Shown here piece by piece: positions 1 to 11,550 of a stretch of 64,000 nucleotides of DNA (the first letter of the stretch is position 1; each line of letters begins with the position of its first letter). The notes beneath the pieces are model-generated. The model saw only the letters and a list, made by a program, of their open reading frames with translations. It had not been told where the DNA came from and searched no databases. A program made the translations under genes and the position numbers. The DNA is from Ectobius pallidus (Eukaryota; Arthropoda; Insecta; Blattodea; Ectobiidae), in NCBI GenBank assembly GCA_964059195.1, contig CAXKWD010000004.1:120686043-120750042 (forward strand), written 5' to 3'.

Positions 1-440
1 ACAGGTTATGAATATGATGCTCGTCGTTATGCAGTTTTCTTCATCTTCATCTCTTAGTTCCGAATATTTTCCTAAGCCCCATGTTTTCGAACACACTCAG
101 ATTATTTTCTTCCTGAAGAGTAAAAGGGACCATGTCTCACATACATCTAATACAAACCGGCTGGATAGTTGTCTCATAAATTTTTATTTTTAGATTTCTG
201 GACAGAAGACGAGAAGATAAAAGTTGCTGAATTGCATAAAAACAATCTGATTTTAGTTGACACTTAATTTCTGCCTTAATATTAGACTATTTGTATCTGT
301 AATTATTGCTTCCTGATGTTTGAATTTCTCCACTTGTTCGAATTCTTTATCTGCTATTTTAATAGTTTGTAGCGCATTATTTTGACGTTTCATGACCATT
401 TACTTAGTTATTTTCTTTATTTATTCCCAATTTTACATAC
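1..440. other. AT-rich spacer, nothing recognised
   Basis: No coding signal, terminal repeat or tRNA-like head was seen in this stretch. Short open frames are AT-driven and resemble no family. Confidence 0.5.
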
Positions 441-597
441 CTGCAGGCTTTGAAAAGACTTTCTGCATTTCTCCTGATAGTGTTTATGCCATCGCCCGAT
501 AGACAGACATCATCTGCATAAGCTAGAATTAGGTGATTGCCATTTAATTCTAGACCTACCTTGTTTTCCAGAACTTCCTTAATGGCATATTGAATTT
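441..597 (-). pseudogene. Non-LTR retrotransposon reverse transcriptase fragment
   Basis: Read on the minus strand, this encodes a short piece of a LINE reverse transcriptase. Visible features are an AIKEVLENKVGLELNG stretch followed by the catalytic LAYADDVCLSGD segment (YADD near 510-520), then a helix rich in Asn and Arg. In LINE families this block is the palm active site. Only about 50 codons survive; a stop (TAA) lies just upstream in the same frame, so the copy is broken at both ends. The related LINE remnant at 59580-60207 may belong to the same broad group, but the two pieces do not overlap enough to compare. It is a dead fragment with no neighbouring endonuclease. Confidence 0.7.
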
Positions 598-855
598 ATA
601 AAGTTAAGGTTCATATACAATAATTCGTTTATTTTGAATAATTTTCCATTTTTATATAAGCAGTGCCCCTTTTAGGCGCACGAAGAAATTAATTGAATTT
701 GAAAGGGACATTTATATTTCGCTTAGAAGTTAATAACTGGTTAAAGTTAGAACGTCTATAGTTGCAGACGATTCTAGGAGCTTCTAATACTGATATGTAG
801 ATATTTGGTATAATTAAGAAATGTATTATGTTTATAGCAGATACTGACAATAGTT

Positions 856-1173
856 GGGGTACGCCGTAGCATAGTGGTTAAGGCGCTGCGCTACAAACCG
901 GAAGGTCGCGGGTTTGATCCCCGATGAGGTTACTGGAATTTTTCAGTTGGCCTAATCCTTCTGGTGGCACTATGGCCCTGGGGTCGACTCAGCCTCTAAC
1001 AGAAATGAGTACCAGGAGCAATCCTGGGGGTAAAGGCGGCCGGTGCGTAAGGCTGACAACCTTACCACCTTCATGTGCCGATGTCTAAAAATCTGGGAGC
1101 CTCAACCTCCCGGAACCCTCTGGGCATCCATGTCCTGTAATAGGGAACACTTTACTTTACTTTACTTTACTTT
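856..1173 (+). mobile_element. SINE family A, full-length copy with tRNA-like head and TTTAC tail
   Basis: The 5' end is a tRNA-like head with box A TAGCATAGTGG and box B GGTTTGATCCC, as expected of an RNA polymerase III promoter. A unique body of about 220 bp follows and ends in a (TTTAC)n tail. The 13-bp sequence ACTGACAATAGTT occurs on both sides (843-855 and 1174-1186), which is a target-site duplication from target-primed reverse transcription. Two shorter copies occur at 3112-3343 and 25171-25316. This copy is the only complete one in the window. Confidence 0.92.
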
Positions 1174-1186
1174 ACTGACAATAGTT

Positions 1187-3099
1187 ATATTATGTAACAT
1201 TCTACTAAGTGATGCGTTTTAAAATATTTGTTTACAGTCATATTCTTTTTTAAAAACCAACGTTTACAGAAAATATACAGTTCTAAAAGTCTACCAATTG
1301 ATCAAGTACTTTTTTTTCAGAAAGAGGAACATGAACATCAATAATTTAACATGGCGGAGATACAGTATACAACCTCCCTTAAGAAATTTTACAGAAAAAC
1401 AAATATAGCGGGTTATTCCTTGATGGATATTAAAATTTTTAGAGCAGTTTTTCAAAGATCAAAATTTTAAAGAAAAAAATCTTGAAAAGGCCTCTTAAAA
1501 TTTCAGTTATAAAATCCAAATTCTAGATGGTTCGATAAAATTTAAAGAAACCCTAATTTATAAAAGTCCTTAATTAAAAAAAATAAGTAAACACAATGAA
1601 TCGTTACCCGCCTTGCTTGTCCACAGACACACAAACGGACAGACGTCATTCTACAGAACACTTTTTTCTGTTTCTAGGCCGTAAAACATGTTTTCCCGGT
1701 GTTATCTCGATTTCAATTTTTTTGTTACGATCACAACTCTCTCTCTCTATACTAGGTATAAGCGAGAAACAGCAATAAATTGCCTATGTGATTTGCTTTT
1801 TCAGAGGGAAAAAAAACCAAATAAGCCAACTGAGGTCAGAGCATTGCGGGCGAAGCCCGCGATGCGATAACCTCGACTTCGATTCCATACCTGCATACGA
1901 AATGCATTGCTGGAAATGAAAACGGGTTCCTATCCTATAACTTAAATTTGCTTACGCTAAGGGTGTTTCGCATAGGACTTGAACCTATGCAGGGAAAGTG
2001 CAGTGAGTGTTGGAGTTCGGGCTGTAAAACTTGATGTCTGTAGCGTTATATGTAATCATCAAGTGATATCAACTGTGGGCTCTAAGCCTGAAATCAATAA
2101 GGAAATTTTCAGTAAAGTTGCTGGTTTCCTAACTTGTGAATAAAAGATCCCCTCATTTTATATAAAGTAATACTCCATTCAAAATATATCTATGGTTTTT
2201 ATACAGCCATCAATTGAGTAGCATACTCATAATGTCTACTTTACAAACAATGTTTTTTGACAGTACTGTATATTATGAACGAAGAAGAACAGAACAGAAG
2301 GCTTCACAATACGTATTCCTTTCTTGAGTAGACAATACCAGGTATGTTAAATTGTGAAATAGCTTCATAGGCAAGGAATAACGCCAACTTTGTAGGTTTA
2401 TAGGTTTACAGGAGTAATTTATTGGAAATGTTTTGTACAAACAACGTAAGCCCAATTGAAGGAAAAGAACCGATCAATCTACTGTTTCTTTTAATTAAAA
2501 CTTGTCTATTGAAATCCAATTGAAAAGATAAATAATACACAAAAATTGCACTTAATAACTGCCTCAAAAACTATAATTTTACGTTAAATAGAAGGCGTAT
2601 AGATGGCTCATAAATCGATTTTAAACCGAGGGAGCTGGTTTTATTTAAGGGGTTCATACAGTGGCGACCACTCGCTTTTAAAAAAATCAATAATCATTTT
2701 CCTAATTTGACTTTGACTGGATGAATGGTTTTTATAAAGTTTTGCATGTTTTTCGTACATAAAAGCAATCTTAAGTTGGTACATATCACATCTCATTTAA
2801 TTCATATTTGGAATATTATTAACGGATGACACGGTCCGTTAAAAAAAATAACATCACCTAAATTAGCCTACTGCCATTCAATATTTTTACTGGTGTTTTT
2901 ATAATAAATGAATTTTTAATTTGCATTAAAGTTTTTTTTTCTAGTTGATCATTTTAAGTTGTATAGCCTCTAAACAATATAACGAAGAACAGCTATGAAA
3001 ATGTTCAATGAAATCAGTGGAGTAGTTCTTGAGTTCTTTTTACCAATTTTTCTAATAAACGCAGACATTTATATTTACATACGACATTTAAAATCTTCC
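1187..3099. other. Spacer with short repeat remnants
   Basis: Mostly AT-rich. Around 1619-1645 there is a CACAGACACACAAACGGACA stretch like the tails of the GACGGACA repeat family described at 26392-26890. A GC-rich hairpin lies at 1841-1865 (listed separately). No gene was recognised. Confidence 0.45.
1841..1865. repeat. GC-rich perfect hairpin, probable repeat terminus
   Basis: The core GCGGGCGAAGCCCGC is palindromic and sits between GCAT and ATGC, giving a stem of about 11 bp with one mismatch and a GAA loop. The GCGGGCGAAG motif also occurs at the ends of the dispersed repeats near 6475, 20570 and 40645, so this is probably the terminus of a decayed copy of that family. Confidence 0.5.
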
Positions 3100-3111
3100 T
3101 TTATAAACATT

Positions 3112-3343
3112 CGCCGATGAGGTCGTTGGAGTTTTTCAATTGGCCTAATCCTTCTGGTGGCACTATGGCCCTGGGGTAGATTCAGCTTGTAACATAAATA
3201 AGTACCAGGAGCAATCCTGGGGGTAAAGGCGGTCGGTGCGTAAGGCTGACAACCTTACCACCTTCATGGGCCGAATGTCTAAAAATCTGGGAACCTCAAT
3301 CTCCTAGAACCCTCTGGGCCTCCATGCCTGTAATAGGGAACAC
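3112..3343 (+). mobile_element. SINE family A, 5'-truncated copy
   Basis: The sequence matches the body of the full SINE at 856-1173 but starts just after box B, so the polymerase III promoter is missing. The 12-bp sequence TTTATAAACATT flanks it on both sides (3100-3111 and 3344-3355), so the truncation happened during insertion rather than by later deletion. The TTTAC tail is almost absent. Confidence 0.9.
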
Positions 3344-3569
3344 TTTATAAACATTACTAATAACTGGATTTTTAACTGAAAATTTAGAATTGTACAGGTA
3401 CATAAAAGTATATGCTATCCTTTGAAACAATAAAAAGAAACCCCATATTTTGACAGATTTGTAGTGTATGAGCCCCCTTAACTCACTGGGCTGAAGTAGT
3501 ATACCTAAAACGTTCGGAAAGAAATTGTCTTCACTCGTCTGATTGAAGTTTCTTCTTGGATTGTTGCAG

Positions 3570-3756
3570 AAAATGTGAATACCGCCCATATCAAGAACCC
3601 TACACCAGGGGATTCAGACGGTTAGTGAGTCGGCGAGTTGAGACAAAATGTGAGCCCTGGGGATGGAAGACCTGTGTTCACAACCAGCCAGAGTATCAAA
3701 CTGTGTACAAGACGTTCTACCGCACAGTTTACAAGTGCGCTGACACTCACCACTAG
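3570..3756 (+). CDS. Terminal coding exon of an EMI-domain-like extracellular protein (partial)
   Basis: A polypyrimidine stretch ending in TTGTTGCAG places a splice acceptor at 3568-3569, so the exon starts at 3570 in phase 2 and reads to a TAG at 3754-3756. About 61 codons are rich in Cys, Tyr, Arg and Trp. They show spaced cysteines (KCEY, KCEPWGWKTC, YKC) and a YQTVYKTFYRTVY run. This spacing resembles the EMI domain found in secreted matrix proteins and Draper/MEGF-type receptors, where the cysteines form disulphides. EMI domains are usually N-terminal, so a stop right after the domain is odd; a short secreted protein or an alternative last exon would explain it. No upstream exon was recognised and no clear AATAAA follows. 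The coding call is fairly secure; the family is tentative. Confidence 0.6.
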
Positions 3757-3892
3757 AGTGCAACACGGTCAGTATGATTGCATACTAATGAATTTATTCG
3801 TTTCACCGCTCTTCGAGTAGTTATATCTCCATAGTTTGTCTTTGTAACATATAAAGGCCTGTTTTATTAAGTTCCAAAGTGGTACCTACTTC

Positions 3893-4060
3893 CTAAGATA
3901 CATGGTGGACGGGAAAATGCCTGCCTGCCCGTCCGTCCGTCCGTCTATCTGTCACGATAACTCGAATACACTTTATCAGATTTTCGTGAAACATAGGAAG
4001 AATCCTGTTGGTTTTGGAAGAAATCGGTTTACTGGTACCGGAGTAAAGACCAATTAACGG
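3893..4060 (-). repeat. GACGGACA-tailed dispersed repeat, minus copy
   Basis: On the minus strand this matches the repeat at 26392-26890: a TACCGGT-type start, a block around a phrase encoding cell-like ACCGATTT, a GTTTCA-GAAAATC segment, a GAGTTATCG block, then a (GACGGACG)n-like tail. Only one unit is present here, against three in the 26-kb copy. The origin is probably a LINE or SINE 3' region; the family is not identified. Confidence 0.7.
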
Positions 4061-4289
4061 GCACTTGCTTTTTAAGTAGCAAATCATAACTATATTACAA
4101 AGCCGCTTGGCTAACTCACATAATGGTTGTCCACATGATGGAGCCAGAAACTTGAAATTTGACATACTTATAGCCTGCAACCGACGGAAATGTTAGTCTA
4201 CACAATTGAAGTTTTATGATTGAACATTTATTCCCGTTGCATGCTTAAATTTCCTAGCTTGTACCTCGTGATATTCTTCTGTATCTGTA

Positions 4290-4676
4290 TCTGGTACCCT
4301 ATGATCCCCAGGTGGGGCGAAGGGGCCTCCAATGGAGGTTTCATTACCTATACTAATTTTGATATGCTTATTTTCCGAGAGAAGGTAGAGGGACAGGTGG
4401 TAAGCCCATCGCCTCGCAACCCCCCTCTGGAAACTAAGTATTTCTTGGACGTGAAAGGGCCGAGAAATTTTGTCCAGAGGCTCTAATTTAGGCTTGGAGT
4501 TCTTTTACGTGCCGTAAATCTACGACACGGGACCCCCAGCTTAAAGTCCCTCCCGGAGGACTCCGTGCCCAAGATTTTTACGTCCTGAAAAATCCATCGA
4601 CCGCGGCCGGGTTCGATCCCGCGCCCTGCGGATCTAGAGGCGGGCACACTACCTCTAGACCACCGCGGCCGACCGA
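4290..4676 (-). mobile_element. SINE family B with tRNA-like head
   Basis: The minus strand starts with a tRNA-like head containing a box A variant (TGGTCTAGAGG) and a box B variant (GGATCGAACCC). The GC-rich body includes the CGTAAAAATCTTGGGCACGG segment and can be followed down to about 4290. The tail end is less certain than the head, and no clear target duplication was found. The 67- and 88-codon open frames over it are incidental to its high GC content. Confidence 0.75.
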
Positions 4677-4883
4677 CACAACACAAATCCTAAAATAATA
4701 ACAAAAACCGGCTATGTGCCTTAACGGATGCAGAGCTCCTTAAGGACATGTCAGCTAACGTAATTTATGTTCTTTAACACGAACTGTTCTCCTGTGTGAC
4801 CTCAAAGTTTAAGGGTTAAGTTGGTATGGCGTAATCCGAAGAATTATATGCCTTGTACGGTAATTGCATTTGAACAATTACTA

Positions 4884-5240
4884 CAGTGAGTCCCACGCAA
4901 GAGTTGGCCAATGGCGCGGGTTTCTGCGTTGCGGCTGGCACTGCTCCAACTCCCGAGCGATCGGGTGAAATAACTACGCAAAGAAAGCCGCAATGGTGTA
5001 ATGATTCAGATTGTCACATTTACAGTTAAAATTACTATGAAAATAACCATGTTCTCCTCTTGCATCCACACAATACTGGTACCTTTTTAGGAAATTTTCT
5101 TTCACGCGCATAAGTTCAGCTTCCGAGACAGAGTTAATTTCTCTTGTGATATTGCCTTTAAGTTCTTCTAATGTATGGGGAATTGACCTATACACTTCAT
5201 TTTTTAAGTTTCCCCATAAATAATATTCACATACTGTTAG
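4884..5240 (-). pseudogene. Mariner-superfamily transposase C-terminus and terminal repeat
   Basis: Minus-strand reading gives a degraded transposase C-terminus: CEYYLWGNLKNEVYRS followed by HTLEELKGNITREI and ending with a C-x3-G-x-H-like tail. Relatives carry D-F-F-LWG here, so the third catalytic acidic residue reads Glu instead of Asp. Past the stop the sequence runs to a CAGTGAGTCC terminus at 4884 preceded by TA (4882-4883), as expected for Tc1/mariner ends. The same CAGTGAGTCC start occurs at the right end of the element at 34888-35593. The rest of the transposase is missing. Confidence 0.7.
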
Positions 5241-6339
5241 AAAAACTTAAAGACAATATCACATAGGCCTATCACAAGAGAAAATAACTATGTTTTAACT
5301 TTGAACTTTAGGTTGTAACTAAATTCCAGAATTATGAACAAATTAAAAACTAAAATAAGCAACCAAATAAGTACGAAAATGTAAGAAATATGCACCAAAT
5401 AAACAGAAACAGATTACACGGAAATCAAACAAATTATTAGTTTCTTAGAAATTTTACATTATTCATGGTTGTAAGGAAGGTCAATCGCAGATTCTCATGT
5501 ATGAAGCTCTTCCTTCTGTCAGTGAAGAATGATTTGCAAAGTGAAATAATGTTCTTTCATTGTCACAGGCGCATGTGAAAAAGAACACAGTTCTTTTGGT
5601 GTGGTGACTTCTTCCTCCATATATGTTTCTTCACCGGAAAGCTTTTTTAGAAATCTGACAGCGTTTTAATCCGGATTTTTTAGTAATTCTATTATACGAA
5701 AAGAAAGGAAACCTGTGATAATGATGTTTAATAATGCACATCAGGACTTCTAATTTGACCGTTTTGAGTGAAATATGCTATCTTAATTCAAAATAATAAA
5801 ACAAGCAGGCTAAATCGTTTTCCTCTCAGAATAAGTAAAATGAACAGTATCAAATAAAGTTAAAATTGCTTGTGATGGAATGTCTCAAGGAATATAATAT
5901 TTCTGCTTAGGTTTAGAGTCTGAAAATAAATATGTACTGTATTTTGCTTACAAATCCGTTTTCTAGTTATAACATGTTATAATGACCTATTTGTACTGTA
6001 ATTAATTATATTAGAAATGATTTTAATACTATATGGAAAATAAAAGGATACTTATATTATAAGTATGTTATACTATGTTATAAGCATATCATAGTTAATT
6101 ACCACTTGACTTTTTTTAGCATTTGCTAAAAATATATTTAATATAATTAACCAATATTTTGGGACTTACCATAATTAGTTAAGATTGAACATATAATTAA
6201 AATGAGGTGTGAATACCAGCATTTGTTGATAATGGTTATAGGTGTACAAGAACATCAACAAACTGCATATGCCCAGTGACCATAAAAAAATTAATGCAAA
6301 ATACATTTACTGATAAAGTTTAGATTTATAATATTTTGT
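5241..6339. other. AT-rich spacer, nothing recognised
   Basis: Low-complexity AT-rich sequence without coding signal or terminal repeats that I could see. Confidence 0.5.
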
Positions 6340-6495
6340 AATAATTCTAATTCAGTTTATGTAAAAACGATGTTATTGTTAATAAAAAGTATGTTCTAAT
6401 TATGTTTCTATTAAATAAATGATTTAAATAACACATTCTAACAGTTGAGTAAATTATCGCGAGCAAAGCCGTGGACACCTGCTAATATGAAATTT
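6340..6495 (+). repeat. Dispersed repeat with GCG-rich CACCTGCTA terminus
   Basis: The 3' part reads AACAGTTGAGTAAATTATCG, then a GC-rich GAGCAAAGCCGTGGACACCT and CTAATAT. It aligns with 40540-40665, including the stretch with TGATTTAAA-AACA and CAGTTGAGTAAAT. The same type of ending occurs at 20340-20587 and, reversed, at 32826. Such ends are typical of abundant insect interspersed repeats; I cannot assign the class. Confidence 0.65.
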
Positions 6496-8064
6496 ATACA
6501 TAACCCATTTTTGAAGATATGTGCTCTATTTTCTTGTTCCAGATACTGATGGGAGCGCGGCATCCTAGCAACGAACTGGGTGACTGTGTAGTGTTCCACG
6601 TCTTGTTTTTAGTTTTGTATACAGCAAAGCGCGAGATTCGGATTCAGGATCACCTCCTCCGATGCAGAAATAAAAGCGTCAGAGCAGCACGAAATTATTC
6701 TTAATAAAGAAAAGACGGGCCGAACTCTTCAGTTGAATTTTAAGTTGCCAAGGAAACCATTACATTTGCACGCCAGTCAACTGTTTTAAATAACACGAGA
6801 TTCACCTAGGAGCCGGCAGATGGCAGTGGCAGTGACAGTGAAGAGAGTCTGGGGAGGAGAAGAAAAAAAAAAGTTTCAGGAATTTCATTAACATGGGAAA
6901 AGAGACAAAAATTGTTTCTTTCGTCGCAAATTCTTTAAATGTTTAAAATTAGTGAAGGTTCAGAATTAAATTAAAAAGTTGAGTCAAGCTGAGCTTGTAT
7001 CAGAGCGGTTTTATCTGTTTCCAAGTTTTCTTCACACTTTGAGATTTCCTGGAGTATTACAAAAAGTATATATATATATTTCTTCCACAAAAATCCATGT
7101 GGTTTACTTGCATTCCAGGTATTCACGCCTCACATTGTAGGCTTACACACAACATAACTTTTAAACTTTTACAGAATTAAAACTGAAAGATAAATATTGT
7201 AGAGACCTGCATTTTACCATTATTGAAATAACGAGAAAGCTGTTGTACACATTGGGGAATGACAACAAGATTACCGTTGCTTAACTATTTCATGGGCCAA
7301 AAATATATTAATATAACATTTTTAAAATATTAAAATGAGAAGTTATTAGGTTCTTTTTTATTATTTAAACATCTCAGATACAATCGTGTGGGGAAAAGAA
7401 GCCTTTCTTTTAAATATTAAGAATTTAGCCTGCAAGTTGTAGAAACTTCGTGTAGCATTGGTAAAATTATGTTTTATTTAAAAGAAAAACATATTAAGTC
7501 TTGGAAGAATCCTTTATTAAAATGTTTCCTTTGCTGCGTATGTCGTATTCAATTTTTGTAGAACGAGACTTCAACTAAGATTATATTTTCTCCAAATAAT
7601 AAAAATGAAACATCAGACCTTTTGCCTGTTTCATAACAACAAAAAATACCCAAGATACTTAACCCGTCTAATAGTAATAACTATCACTGTAATGTTTTAC
7701 TATATTAAGCTTGAACAGTTTAAAATTAAGCATAACATTGAAGAGATTAGGATGTTACACACATCTTTAAGCTTAGTATTTATGAAAAATAATTTGATTA
7801 ATCGGTACATTTTTATGTTTCACAATAGCATTACATGTTTTGGTAAATTGATTGCAATTATATATTACCTTTTGAGTACAGTATACGGTAGAAGTTGCAG
7901 GGGTACTGTATTACATAGTATGTGCTTTACTTTTTTTTAATTTTTGCCGAATGGTTTACTTCAACAGTTATTTGCTTGTAAATAAGCACAAAATACATTT
8001 AAAAATAGTTACATCAAATTTGAATCAACCGTGATAGTTATTACTGCAGTATGCTATGGGTGTA
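6496..8064. other. AT-rich spacer with one X-box-like site
   Basis: No gene was recognised. A 111-codon frame at 7605-7940 is made of AT-rich codons and looks accidental. At 6744-6757 there is GTTGCCAAGGAAAC, a near match to the RFX X-box consensus. It lies in sequence resembling part of the MITE at 55704-56200, so it may be repeat-derived. Confidence 0.4.
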
Positions 8065-8525
8065 AAACATATACCTAATAATAACCACCATTAGCTCATT
8101 TTTTGTTTGTTTATCAAATAGTTATGTACATAAGATAAAATTACAATATGCTCTCAGACTATTCGTACGTACGTATTATAAAATACTGGTCATATTGTAT
8201 GTAAAATAAATAAAAAGAATAAAATTTAAAAAATCATAGTAATACATAGTCTAGATGTAAAACTTTTCTAGAACAGGACGAGCAGACCTGTTGATGAACC
8301 CGAGTCCAAAACAAGTCGTCGTCCAAGAGAAGTTTTACTGTACTGTCTATACTATGATTTTTAAATTTTATTCTTTTTCTATCTATCTTACATACAATCG
8401 GACTAGTGTTTTATAATATATATGTACTATCAATTTGTGAACTGATAGTGATTTTAACTTATGTACATAACAAAATTATAAACAAAAAACAATTGAGCTA
8501 ATGGTGTTTATTATATATTTTAATC
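8065..8525. mobile_element. Foldback (MITE-like) element with about 200-bp inverted arms
   Basis: The left arm (about 8065-8275) and the right arm (about 8315-8525) are inverted copies over nearly their whole length. Both contain ACCATTAGCTCA, GTTATGTACATAAG, a TATAAAA-ACT block, TTGTATGTAA, GAATAAAATTTAAAAA and AAAACTT in mirrored order. The centre (about 8276-8314) is a short GC-richer spacer. No ORF is present, and the target duplication is not obvious. The structure could extrude a long hairpin. Confidence 0.85.
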
Positions 8526-11500
8526 TTAAGCTCAATCGGAAAAATGAAACTTATTGAAGAATGCTACCGGTGTTTTATGAGACAGGCTTCGAATCAATAT
8601 AATTAAAAACCGAAACTCAGGATTTCTTATTCTATGTCTGTCAGATTCTGTTCGTGTAGCCATGTTGTACTAAATTCCTACTGAATCTTACAGTTAATCG
8701 CGTTTCAAGCTCGAGACTTTCCTTGTAGGTTCGTCTAAATGCTCTTTCGACTCCCCTCTCTGTGAGGTTGTGTAGGTGGTCCTGTAATCATTTAATTCAT
8801 ACGAGCGACGTAGTTCCTATTTTTCGCGCTAGATAGTAGCATCCGTTCGACAGAGAAGTAATGCTGGTAATTAAAGGATGTTTTTTCTTCACTCTAAGTA
8901 TTCGTCTGTGAAACTTCGTGAGACTCCAACTTATTTCCATTATTCGCAGGGCGTCTTAAATGAAATTACATTATTGTTTCGTATTTCAAATCTTTTCCTT
9001 TTGTCCCAATCCATACATATCGCATGCGTGAACTCTTCCATACATTTCTCTGTCGAAATCACAAAATTATTTAAAAAATTTGGTTGAATTCATAAGAAAA
9101 AACTTCCTTGGGCCATATAAAATACGGAACGGAAATTAAAAACAGAGCCCCTGTCTTTGCTCACCTTATTTATTGCTGTTTATACTATTCATACTGTAGG
9201 GATACCGGTATAAACTTTTAATAAATAGATCTTCGTGCTTTGTTGGAATTTAGTGATCCTCCCAAAGCTCATTGAACCCCGTCCCCGATTTTGACGATAT
9301 TTTATATCTCGTAAAGTAAGTTGTAAAGTTGTTAGAGTTAGATGTGGGATTTCCCAAACAGCTGCTTCGTATGTATCGAATCACAAACCGAAAGAATGTG
9401 CCAAAAAGACTAATTTTTAATTAATTTAAATATTGCTTCAATTACTTGTAGCTTAATTGTAACAGCAAAGTGTATTGCACAATAGAATACCCAGACTTGT
9501 ATTTTTTTATTTTTTGTCTAGTGTTTTGTGTGAATTCTATTATTTTTCCAGTACGAGCAACCGTTAATAATCTCATACAGATAAAATATTTCCTTTAATT
9601 TCTGGCTCCTATGACGCTAATTTCTTTATTGTACTTACCATAATTTTATCGCTAAAATCGTTATACTTGTATTTATTAGGCCTACATGTATTACATTTTC
9701 CACAGAACCTGTGGAAATGCTAAACGAATTTAGTTTTGTCTTTTGTATTAACAATACGAGTATCGTAAAAATCAGATTGTGTACAGCGTAAGTGAAAATA
9801 ATGCCGTTTACCTTATATGTATATATGTATACATGTGACAATGACAATGACTCATCGTTTTCTAAAGAACGTTTAGCCTTCGAAGTAACTAAGGTCCTAA
9901 TAACAGAAGCAGAGGCACATTCTGTCTAATGTCTGACAGAAATGACAAGATGGTGTCGTATGAATGAAACAGATAATGATAAATTCACCTTTTCCCAAGT
10001 TGCGGGTTCGAAGATAGATTGCATTAACGTCTGCATAAATGCGGTTACAGGCCTCAGTTGCAGTACAAAACCATTGTTATGTAACAATAACAAGCTTTGG
10101 TTCTCTTTCGTTGTAGCCTATTTGGAAGCAGATGCTATACATACCAAAGTATAAATCTCTTCTCTAAGAAATACAACCCGCAAAAACGACCAAACATGAC
10201 TACCATCTGCATTTTGCTAAATACAGTTTGACAATCTGTTTGAAACGGATGTTTAACTCGAAACGTTTGTTGTTGCACAGGTGTATTGCTACTCACAGAA
10301 AGCTAGGAGACATGATCCTTTCTGCATTGTGTGGACAGAGATGTTTTCTGTATACAGCATATGTCCGTATTTAACATAGTTGATAATAGAATATGCAGAC
10401 AGTAATGACATCAGACTTATCGGTTACTGGCACTCTTATTGACATTGTATCCAGTCGGGACAGAAGCGGCTGAGTGGCTATCCCTTTGTTAGATGTAGTA
10501 TTGAACTATGTTGTCGTTTACTAGATCTACGGTCCTAGGAAAAGATTTAGAATGAGATGTAATATTTTTTGTCAGTTGTACAAAATATATTGGTACAATT
10601 CCTAAACATATCCGATGCCTTCCTTATTTTCTAGTCATTTGTTTTCAAATAAGTTCATTTTAATTTACGAACAAAAATGCTACCGTTCCATTTGTGCCAA
10701 TACGTTAAGCTGTAGAAACCGTTCCACCGTTCTTGAAACACGACCTTGGATGCGGATTGGAGAAAAAAGGCTTCATTGTTGGGGGAGGGAATACTGATTT
10801 TCTAAACTACGTGCAAGAATAGTTCTTGAGGTCTGTAGAGTGATAAGGACAGCAGGTAGTAAAGTGAATTCTCCCTCATCCTGCACGAGATTTCTATGTC
10901 TTGTTTCAATTGAAATGGAACAGCTTCTAATACGGCATTTACTTTTTCTCTCCCATTGAATATTACTCAGCAGGCCTACCAATCAAAATAAATTAATATA
11001 AGACATTATTATTTATATGCACAGATGGAAAGATAGCTATATAGAGTGTTTTTAAAACACTCGGTATGCGGAGGTCGCGAGGAAATGTACAAACAGAGAA
11101 TGTTTTCTTAATGCATTGAATGTAAACTAGAACCATTTATGTAAATAAATATGTATCTTGTTAAAACCAAGAATTTTCCAGTTTTATGAGTACTATTGTA
11201 CACTTAAAACAATTCAATACCCTTCCTATTTTCTCAGTTACAGATATGCCTATTCATTCACAGAAGGATGCGTACAAAATGGCTGATTTTAAAATTCCCC
11301 TTCTTACGTTTGATAGATAAGACTAAGAATGGTATAATTTCCAAAGGTAAGTCTACATCAACAATTTTTCCTACCTTTAGGTGTTGAAAATGAACTTCCT
11401 AAAAAAGCAAGTGATAAACAGACGAAGCCTCGTGACAACTATGGTTGTAGGCTATATATGTAGACACCAATTTATAGATGCCATATGTACTTTATTCCAT

Positions 11501-11550
11501 GGATGTAAGCATTCAAATTTCTGGAAATAACTTTTAATAATAACTTTTAA
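8526..11550. other. AT-rich spacer, nothing recognised
   Basis: Scanned on both strands: no splice-bounded coding exon, reverse transcriptase, transposase or tRNA-like head was recognised. The 60-70 codon frames here have no recognisable motif. Confidence 0.45.

Noticed and set aside
856..930. Possible functional tRNA gene
   Set aside because: Boxes A and B are good, but the sequence continues into a SINE body with a target duplication and does not close a normal acceptor stem.
7605..7940. 111-codon plus-strand ORF
   Set aside because: Composition follows the surrounding AT-rich DNA, with many Ile, Phe, Tyr, Lys and Asn codons and no domain or splice context.
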